Shown here in pieces: positions 57,053 to 64,000 of a stretch of DNA of 64,000 nucleotides; the stretch's first letter is position 1, and every line of letters begins with the position of its first letter. Position numbers and translations under genes: made by a program. Under the pieces are notes generated by a model. The model made no database searches, was not told the DNA's origin, and saw only the letters and a program-made list of their open reading frames with translations. The stretch is taken from the NCBI GenBank assembly GCA_963422465.1, contig OY730173.1:1-64000 (forward strand), in the 5' to 3' direction. Source of the DNA: Lichina pygmaea (taxonomy: Eukaryota > Ascomycota > Lichinomycetes > Lichinales > Lichinaceae).

Positions 57053-57422
57053 ACCTGCCTGGCTAGCTTCCTGGATCTACTCCTTCTGTGATAAGCGCTC
57101 TACCACTCTTGTCTTTGATGATTCTGAGTCTTATTCTATTCCTATTCATTGTGGAGTTCCTCAAGGTTCTCCATTATCCCCTATTCTTTTTCTATTCTAC
57201 ATTTCTGAATTGCATGAGACTGTGCATACTCCCTCTTCTGGTGTATCTGCCCTGGGGTTTGCAGATGATACAAATCTGCTTGCTTTTGGTCACTCCTTGA
57301 AAAGTAACCTTCTGAAGTTAAAGAACACACACCACAAATGTCTATCCTGGGCTGCAAGACATGGAATAGTCTTCTCACCTGAGAAATATGAAATACTTCA
57401 TTTTTCCAGAAGAAGATCAGAC
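57053..57422 (+). pseudogene. LINE2 ORF2 part 2: RT palm
   Basis: It continues RT in frame after C2: IPAWLASWIYSFCDKR across the junction, HCGVPQGSPLSPILFLFYI (RT block 4), GVSALGFADDTNLLAFG (catalytic FADD) and CLSWAARHGIVFSPEKYEIL. It is interrupted by B4 at 57422 after RRRSD and resumes at 63979. Confidence 0.9.
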
Positions 57423-57515
57423 TGTTACGACCCAGGAGGAACACGGTCTTTATATACTCACAGAAAGCAGCAGACAGGATACTGGACGGAAGTACCAGAC
57501 AGCGTGACACGGGAA

Positions 57516-57531
57516 CCGGTCACGTGACCGG
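57516..57531. promoter_or_regulatory. 16-bp palindrome CCGGTCACGTGACCGG
   Basis: A perfect palindrome centred on CACGTG, the E-box bound by fungal bHLH factors, with flanking CCG and CGG triplets (CCG-N10-CGG). It also occurs at 63437-63452, 39798-39813 and 36364-36379. The core GTCACGTGAC survives in the otherwise unrelated C-type U3 (50609-50618). Confidence 0.6.
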
Positions 57532-57579
57532 CGAGACAAACCAGGGGGTGCTCGCCGCAGCATGCATATGCACGAACAA

Positions 57580-57739
57580 GTGAGCAAAGTGAGCAGAGCT
57601 CACCCAGCTCGCCGCAGCGTGCATGAAAAGTGAGCAAAGTGAGCAGAGCTCACCCAGCTCGCCGCAGCGTGCATGAAAAGTGAGCAAAGTGAGCAGAGCT
57701 CACTTATCTCACCGAGTGAGCAAAGTGAGCAGAGCTCAC
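57580..57739. repeat. B-type U3 array of GTGAGC-N12-GCTCAC dyads
   Basis: Four 24-bp inverted repeats start at 57580, 57630, 57680 and 57716, each with 6-bp arms and exactly 12 bp between. The period is 50 bp, except for the last. The copy number varies among LTRs: three (B3), four and five (B1, B4). Confidence 0.85.
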
Positions 57740-57759
57740 TCTGCTCACGAACTGGGCAC

Positions 57760-57803
57760 TATATAGCCAGGCGATAGTTCCCCTATGGAACGATCGTCTT
57801 CAA
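57760..57803 (+). promoter_or_regulatory. B4 LTR promoter and predicted RNA 5' end
   Basis: TATATAG at 57760-57766. GTCTTCAA at 57796-57803, 36 nt on, complements TTGAAGAC (58005-58012), which begins at the third base after the LTR. The offset is the same as in family A. The transcription start is inferred. Confidence 0.55.
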
Positions 57804-58002
57804 CTCATGTTGTGATCCAGACAACTAGATCTACTTCAATACAATCCTTTTGTACGAAGCCGTTGATCAGGTGTCACCACCACCACATTCCACCAAACCC
57901 CTTCGCGCTCCTTGACACTCCTCTCCTGCGAGAACCAACCCGCCTTCCACCTCTCGCCCTAATCCTATACTCGGATAGGACAGTACGGTACGGACCGCAA
58001 CA

Positions 58003-58020
58003 CTTTGAAGACCCTCAAGG
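58003..58020 (+). promoter_or_regulatory. B4 primer-binding region and gag leader
   Basis: Only 18 bases separate the LTR from the gag ATG, so the primer site and the leader are the same sequence. It has no match that I recognise to a fungal primer tRNA, but it contains the self-priming octamer TTGAAGAC. Confidence 0.55.
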
Positions 58021-59520
58021 ATGAGTACCTCAGGAGCAACCAACCCCAACTTCCCAGATGGAAAGATTAGCGTCGCCAAGCCAGACCTGTTCTACGGTGA
58101 AAGGAACAAGGTCGACGATTGGCTCATGCAACTCCAAGTCTACTTTCAATTCCAACCAGAGACGAAGCTGCCTAAGGAAAAGTGGCCCCTCTTCGCAACC
58201 ACTTACATGAGAGGCAATGCTTATCGATGGATCAAACCCTACGTCAACAAACATCTCTCATGAAACGGAGACCACAACGGCACAACGGAATGGATGACAA
58301 AATGGACGTGATTCAAGGACAAGATCAAAAGGATCCTTGGACCATCTAACAAAGACAAAGTGGCTATACGAATGATCCAGCACATCAAACAACGACGCTC
58401 AGCCGCAGAGTACACCACGCAGTTCAAACAATACTCAGTACTGACTGACTGGGATGACAACGCCCTGATGGTCATGTACTGACGTGGACTCAAGGAAAAC
58501 ATGAAGGATGAAATCACCTTCGACGGACGAGCAGTCAACACACTGGACGAACTCATCACACAAGCAATCGACATCGATGACAAACTATTCGAGTGAGCGA
58601 TGGAGAAACACCACGACAGAGGATACAGCCGCCCCGCATGGCATGTGAGCAACCACTACAAGCCGCCTAACAAGGCACCGCCACATGACCCATATGGCTA
58701 TGCACCCATGGAACTGGATGCAGTCCACCACAAGGGAAGGTTCACGAAGGGAAGGAACAACAAAAAGGGGAAAGCACTGAAGTGCTATGCCTGTGGCAAG
58801 CTAGGCCACATGGCAAAAGACTGTCGTTCAAAGAACAAGGTGCACTGACAGCAACTTAATACGCTTGACGGAGACTGGAATGTCATCGAGCCAGAGGACC
58901 CACCAGGAGAGGCTCAGCTATCCCTCGAACAATGGGACAACTACGATCAGATATTGGAAGCAGCCCACCAACTGGCAACATCAGGAGGCAAGGACCTACC
59001 AGAACTAACAGGTCAGGACAAGGGACAGGAGCCCTTAACCACCTCTGATGGGGACTGAGACAAACCCGTGTCTATCAAAGAAGAAATACCACAAGGAAGC
59101 TATGCTTACAGCATGGACCCACGAAATCTACGGCACAGTGAACTACAGTGGAGGTTTTGCACAAGGCACTACTGCACCTACCACGAACAACTACAAAGGT
59201 ACGGAGGACATTCACCCTACCACGCCACCTGCCACAAGCATTGGGTCAATTGCGAGAAGGATGCGTGTGAGATCCATCTTTGGGACAAACGCCAACACAC
59301 CGCATTCCCCGGGCACACACATGATTGGCACGAACGCCTCATGTTCCTACAGCAAGGCAACAACTACAACTACTACGTCGACAATTGGCAGTACTGCCTC
59401 AAGCCTGGATGTGACAAGCATCAGCAAGACAAATTCATGAACGGATTCCTCAGGACTGATGGGAATGGCTGGACCCATTGCCCAGTCAGTGGAAAGACAC
59501 TTCAATCGGGAAAAGACTGA
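58021..59520 (+). pseudogene. B4 gag and Cys/His domain
   Basis: ATG at 58021. Gag has the same capsid-like blocks as B1 and a knuckle CYACGKLGHMAKDC (near 58788), ending at 58848. The Cys/His domain lies at about 59110-59520 in the gag frame. A few breaks in gag. Confidence 0.88.
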
Positions 59521-62500
59521 ACTCCCTTGTCAAGGGGCAACATCGGGAGCTCAACAACATGACCCCTAGCAACGCAAAGCACCTGCGATTGCCTGTGTCA
59601 CTACACGCCAACACGCCAGTACGGACATACGCACTTGTTGACTCTGGAGCCAGTGGGAACTACATTTCAAGACAACTTTACGATACCCTCGGCACTGGAA
59701 GAAAACGCAAGCAGCAGCCCTATCAGCTCGCGATGGCAAATGGACAGACAGAGCTAGTCTGCCATGAGACGCAGCCAATGGAAATGGTTACCGGACACCA
59801 TGCTGAAAGGATCCACCTTGATATCGTCGAGTTGGCCACTCAGGATATCTACTTGGGGATGCCTTGGCTAAAGAAGCACAACCCAGTTGTTAACTGGAAG
59901 ACAGGAGTACTCACGTTTAGGAACTGCACTAACAACGCAGCTCGGACCTGTTACCAGCCGCAGAAGGCATGGACAGATGAGGGAAGGAGTCCTCAGTGGA
60001 ACCTCACCGACAGAAAGGACAACTCTCAAAAGAAGAGGTCTGCCTTGACAGGCACACCCCGGAACCAGGTGGCCAAACAGTCAGAGATGAAGAGAGAGGA
60101 AGTTGTTAACCTTCTGGAGATCCCTGAAGAGTACCGACCTGGGTATGATAACCTCTTTCAGGAAGAGACAACGACAGCAGTGTTGCCTAAGCACCAACCT
60201 TGGGATCATGAGATCAAGTTGCAACCAGGGACAGAGCCAGAATTTGGACCAATTTACCAGTTATCAGAGAAAGAGCTCCAAGTACTTCGCGAGTACCTGG
60301 AGGAAAACCTGAAAAAGGGTTTCATTCGAGAATCTCAATCGCCAGCAGGATACCCGATACTATTTGCACCAAAGAAAGACGGAAGTCTTCGACTTTGTGT
60401 GGATTACAGGAAACTCAACGACATTACCATCAAGAACTGATATCCGTTGCCAAATGCGAACGAATTGCGAGACAGGATCAGCCAAGCTACAATCTTTACC
60501 AAGCTGGACTTGAAAGGAGCATACAACCTGATACGCATGAAAGAAGGAGAAGAATGGAAGACAGCCTTCAGAACCCGATACGGACACTACAAGTATCTGG
60601 TTATGCCATTCGGACTCACAAACGCACCAGCAACATGTCAAGCATTGATCAACAACGTCATCAGAGCACACCTGGACCAAACAGCTATCACCTACCTGGA
60701 CAACATTCTTGTCTACTCGAACACGCAACAAGAACATACCAAACATGTGAAGGATGTTCTATGATGCCTACAAGAGGTAGGGCTCAAGCTCAACCCAAAG
60801 AAATACGAGTTCAACAAACTGGAAGTTGAATTCCTCGGATACATCATAGGGATCGAAGGGATCAAGATTGACCCTGAGAAAATCAAAGCGATTCAGCAAT
60901 GGCCAACACCAACATCAGTTAAGGAAGTACAAGCCTTCCTGGGATTTGCCAACTTCAACTGACAGTTCATCAAGAACTACTCACAGATGGCAACACCACT
61001 GACAGAACTCACGAAGAAGGACGTGGAGTACCGGTGGACGGAGAGACAACAAAAAGCATTCCAACAGCTCAAGGACACTTGCGCCAAGGAACCAGTTCTC
61101 CTCAACTTCAAGACAGGCCAGCCGACACGAATCGAGACGGACGCTTCAGATCAGGCAGTGGGAGCATGTCTATGCCAACAGGCAGACGGCAAGTGGCACC
61201 CAGTTGCCTACTACTCACGAAAGATGACACAAGCGGAACAAAACTATGATATCCACGATAAAGAGCTACTGGCAGTCGTCAACGCACTCGAACACTGGAG
61301 AGTGTACGCGGAAAGCAGTTCTGAACTCACCATTCTCACAGACCACAAGAATCTGACAATGTTCACAACAACCAAGAAGCTGAACAGACGGCAAGTCAGA
61401 TGGGCTGAACTCCTAGGGCAACACAAGTTCAAGATCTTGTACACCCCTGGACGAGACAATGGGAGAGCAGACGCACTAAGCCGACGAAAAGACCACATGG
61501 AAGATGATGAACACCAAGGAACGATCTTACAGCAGGACCAGCAAGGAAACCTGGTGCCCCAGCCACAGATCAACAAGCTCACAGCAGAAGACACTGAAGA
61601 ACTAATAAGGAACTACCATGATAACCCAGCACACGGTCACCCAGGAATCTCCAAAACCACAGACCTTATCCAACAGGCAGAGAACAATGTCATTAACCTC
61701 CGACAACATGTCATAAACTACATCAGCAAGTGTCTACTATGCCAGAAAAACAAATATGGGAGACACAAGCTATACGGAGAAGGACACCCGAACATGATAC
61801 CGAGAGGCCCGTGGGAAGACGTGTCAATGGACTTCATCACAAAGCTACCCAAGTCCAAAGACCCAGTCACAGGAATCACCTACGACTCAATTATGGTGAT
61901 AGTGGACAGATTCACAAAATATCTAATAGTGGTACCATTCAAGGAAACCCACACAGCAGAACAGTTGGGACACCTTTTACTGGACAGATTGGTCAGAGAC
62001 CACGGAGTTCCGATCACGATCATTACAGACAGAGACAAACTCTTCACATCCAACTACTGGAAGACAATCAGTGCAGCCATGGGAACAAAACCCAAAATGT
62101 CTACGGCCTATCACCCACGAACTGACGGCCAGACAGAGCGAGCAAACCAAGTCCTGGAGACTTACCTACGGCATTACATCAACAAAACCCACAGCAATTG
62201 GGTACAATTATTACCGGTGGCACAGCTGGCAATCAACCAGCACAGATCAGACTCAACAAAGGAATCACCATTTTTTGCCAATTTTGGACGACATGCAAAC
62301 ATCGGGATGCCAAGCAGAGCTTCACCAAACACGGAGAAAGCACTCCAACATGACAAGCTCCTACGACAAACGCACACGATGATAAGGCACTACCTTCAAG
62401 AGACCTCAGAAAGAATGCAACGCCAAATGGACAAGAAATCGAAAATGGCACCTCAGCTAAAGAAGGGGGATAAAGTCTACCTCCTCACAAGAAATTGGAA

Positions 62501-62852
62501 AACGAAGAAACCAAGAACAAAGAAACTGGACCATGTTAAGGTCAGACCATTTTCAGTCGAAGAAAGAACTGGACCAGTCAACGTCAGACTGCGACTACCA
62601 AGGGATGCCAGAGTCCATCCAAACTTTCATATATCAATGATTGAACCAGCCGACCAGAGCACACCCTTGCAGGAAACATTCCATTACCAACCTGAAGAAG
62701 AACAAGAATTTGAGGTTGAACAGATCCTGGCTAGGAAAGGTCAGCAATACCTTGTCAAGTGGAAAGGATACCCAGACTCAGAAAATACCTGGGAACCACT
62801 CAAGAACCTCGCGAACTGCCAGCTTCTTCTGCGACAGTTTCGGCAGGAATAG
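59478..62852 (+). pseudogene. B4 pol: protease to chromodomain
   Basis: Protease [17 protein letters not shown] (about 59628), RT (60280-60970), RNase H (61040-61400; ETDASDQAVGACLC), finger HPGISKTTDL with CLLCQKNKYGRHK (about 61640-61770), integrase core (61825-62135; STAYHPRTDGQTERANQ), and [19 protein letters not shown] with chromodomain [18 protein letters not shown] (about 62748-62802). The region from 60987 to 62852 is open for 621 codons. RT has a few breaks. Confidence 0.93.
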
Positions 62853-62895
62853 GACCGAACAGCTCGGCCTGCAGGAGGGATGCGTCAATGACTGA

Positions 62896-63282
62896 TCAAG
62901 TCAAATCCTCGCCATCCGACTCTATCTCTTTCACCAAGCACTGAAGCTTCTGCCTCGCACGGACCTCGGCGCCCTCCAACACCTTTCGCTTCCGAGACAG
63001 ACGAGCCTGCACTGTGGCAAGTTGTTCAAAGAGTGCATCACGTGTTGCCTTGTCAGCGGCAACATCCTCACGGAGGTTGTCCCGGGACATGTTCAAAGAT
63101 TCCCAGGACACAGAGACACAAGACCTTCCGTGCTGAGTGCACGCAGCACATTTCAACTTATCGTCCTCTCCCGGCATCTGGAAGCATGGACGACCACGGA
63201 GAACACAAAAGTCGCAGGGCGTACGCGAAACAAAACCCTGATCGCAGATTTGAGCAGCCAGCTGAGTTCGGCTAACAGTCAC
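62896..63282 (-). CDS. B4 antisense Zn2Cys6/coiled-coil protein
   Basis: A 128-codon open frame opposite to pol, 62 bp inside the 3' LTR. CDFCVLRGRPC, an 11-residue linker and CAACTQHGRSC give the full zinc-cluster pattern C-x2-C-x6-C-x11-C-x2-C-x6-C. The helix [20 protein letters not shown] continues through [19 protein letters not shown], basic then acidic. The frame's first start-like codon is GTG and the true start may lie slightly upstream. The TATA box at 63369-63377 faces it. Confidence 0.77.
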   Translation of the reverse strand: MTVSRTQLAAQICDQGFVSRTPCDFCVLRGRPCFQMPGEDDKLKCAACTQHGRSCVSVSWESLNMSRDNLREDVAADKATRDALFEQLATVQARLSRKRKVLEGAEVRARQKLQCLVKEIESDGEDLT

Positions 63283-63343
63283 ACATGACTTTGGAGGTAT
63301 GACCAGATTTCATCGAGATGATGAAAGATGGAGAGGAGGATAG

Positions 63344-63973
63344 TGTTACGACCCAGGAGGAACACAGTCTTTATATACTCACAGAAAGCAGCAGACAGGA
63401 TACTGGACGGAAGTACCAGACAGCGTGACACGGGAACCGGTCACGTGACCGGCGAGACAAACCAGGGGGTGCTCGCCGCAGCATGCATATGCACGAACAA
63501 GTGAGCAAAGTGAGCAGAGCTCACCCAGCTCGCCGCAGCGTGCATGAAAAGTGAGCAAAGTGAGCAGAGCTCACCCAGCTTGCCGCAGCGTGCATGAAAA
63601 GTGAGCAAAGTGAGCAGAGCTCACCCAGCTCACTGCAGCGTGCATGAAAAGTGAGCAAAGTGAGCAGAGCTCACTTATCTCACCGAGTGAGCAAAGTGAG
63701 CAGAGCTCACTCTGCTCACGAACTGGGCACTATATAGCCAGGCGATAGTTCCCCTATGGAACGATCGTCTTCAACTCATGTTGTGATCCAGACAACTAGA
63801 TCTACTTCAATACAATCCTTTTGTACGAAGCCGTTGATCAGGTGTCACCACCACCACGTTCCACCAAACCCCTTCGCACTCCTTGACACTCCTCTCCTGC
63901 GAGAACCAACCCGCCTTCCACCTCTCGCCCTAATCCTATACTCGGATAGGACGGTACGGTACGGACCGCAACA
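63344..63973 (+). repeat. B4 3' LTR (630 bp)
   Basis: It is preceded by the polypurine tract GGAGAGGAGGATAG (about 63330-63343). Five dyads against four in the 5' LTR explain the 50-bp difference. The CACGTG palindrome is at 63437-63452. Confidence 0.97.
63369..63377 (-). promoter_or_regulatory. TATA box facing the B4 antisense ORF
   Basis: TATATAAAG on the minus strand, 25 bp inside the 3' LTR and about 90 bp upstream of the antisense frame. It is the same sequence and position as in B1 (30504-30512). Confidence 0.55.
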
Positions 63974-64000
63974 CAGACAATCTTCAGCTCAAGCTCAGAC
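63974..64000 (+). pseudogene. LINE2 ORF2 part 3, running off the window
   Basis: The B4 target duplication CAGAC is followed by ORF2 codons NLQLKLR, in frame with the part ending RRRSD at 57422. The rest of ORF2 and the 3' end lie outside. Confidence 0.8.

Larger units (their letters stand above)
57423..58002 (+). repeat. B4 5' LTR (580 bp)
   Basis: It runs TGTTACGA to GCAACA. In order: inward-facing TATA (near 57450), CCGGTCACGTGACCGG (57516-57531), four dyads (57580-57739), TATATAG (57760), and R-U5. Confidence 0.97.
57423..63973 (+). mobile_element. B4: chromovirus, family B (+), nested in LINE2
   Basis: A 6551-bp element with perfect duplication CAGAC (57418-57422, 63974-63978) and LTRs of 580 and 630 bp that look nearly identical apart from one 50-bp repeat unit. 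It has long open blocks and few breaks, and is among the youngest insertions here. Confidence 0.97.
46787..64000 (+). mobile_element. LINE2: Tad1-like LINE with ORF1 and ORF2, host of C2 and B4
   Basis: A non-LTR retrotransposon inserted in D. It has a roughly 500-bp 5' leader, ORF1 (47292-48683) and ORF2 (48680 onward). It is split by C2 (50511-57052) and B4 (57423-63973) and runs off the window. ORF2 stays in frame across both insertion points once the duplications are discounted. The 5' edge is placed where D's RT similarity stops and may be off by about 10 bp. Very few CpGs remain. Confidence 0.9.

Noticed and set aside
58003-58020. tRNA primer-binding site after the B LTR
   Set aside because: The sequence does not look like the complement of a tRNA 3' end (no TGG start), and the internal octamer explains it better.
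62640-62852. Envelope-like gene at the 3' end
   Set aside because: There is no signal peptide or membrane segment; after the chromodomain only the antisense ORF and the LTR remain.

Overview
The window is the left end of a fungal chromosome. It opens with 152 bp of the (CCCTAA)n telomere strand. The other 64 kb is a nest of retrotransposons with no host gene, tRNA or rRNA that I can recognise. Ty3/Gypsy chromoviruses, a Tad1-like LINE and GAL4-type zinc-cluster motifs point to a filamentous fungus, most likely Pezizomycotina. Older copies have lost most CpG dinucleotides compared with younger ones, which suggests CpG-directed cytosine methylation or a RIP-like process. A Pezizomycete is possible, but that is a guess.

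Layout. The oldest layer is a Ty3/Gypsy element 'D' (+), left as about 1.1 kb in three pieces (25354-25901, 39022-39247, 46421-about 46786). Four elements entered D: A1 (-, cut by the telomere, 153-25353), C1 (+, 25902-39021), a 5'-truncated LINE (LINE1, +, 39248-46420) and a LINE with both ORFs (LINE2, +, about 46787 to beyond 64000). These were hit in turn. A1 received A2 (+, 3869-16473) and A4 (-, 18676-24993), and A2 received A3 (-, 6277-12700). C1 received B1 (-, 29908-36472). LINE1 received B3 (+, 39705-46133). LINE2 received C2 (+, 50511-57052) and B4 (+, 57423-63973). Eight LTR insertions keep readable 5-bp target duplications (one with a mismatch), and LINE1 has one of about 13 bp, so the insertion order is secure.

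The LTR elements. A and B/C are two distantly related chromovirus families with the order gag, a Cys/His-rich domain, protease, reverse transcriptase, RNase H, integrase, chromodomain. B and C share coding region and R-U5 but have unrelated U3 regions. All are treated as fossils. B1, B4 and C2 look youngest or best kept; A1, C1 and D are the most decayed.

Main observation. A and B/C both carry an extra ORF on the opposite strand, tail-to-tail with pol and starting beside the 3' LTR. It encodes a small protein with a GAL4-type Zn2Cys6 pattern (C-x2-C-x6-C-x8..11-C-x2-C-x6-C), then a coiled coil and a short tail. B1 and C2 differ at 20 codons by synonymous changes only, against 16 amino-acid changes in 57 codons, so the antisense frame has been under protein-level selection. 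In B and C the U3 carries a TATA box facing this ORF and another facing the genomic transcript. Between the two lies an array of fixed-spacing inverted repeats; A has a comparable array. I infer an element-encoded dimeric zinc-cluster regulator that may act on its own bidirectional LTR. A second shared trait is an 8-nt complementarity between the predicted 5' end of the RNA and the primer-binding site, as expected for Tf1/sushi-type self-priming.
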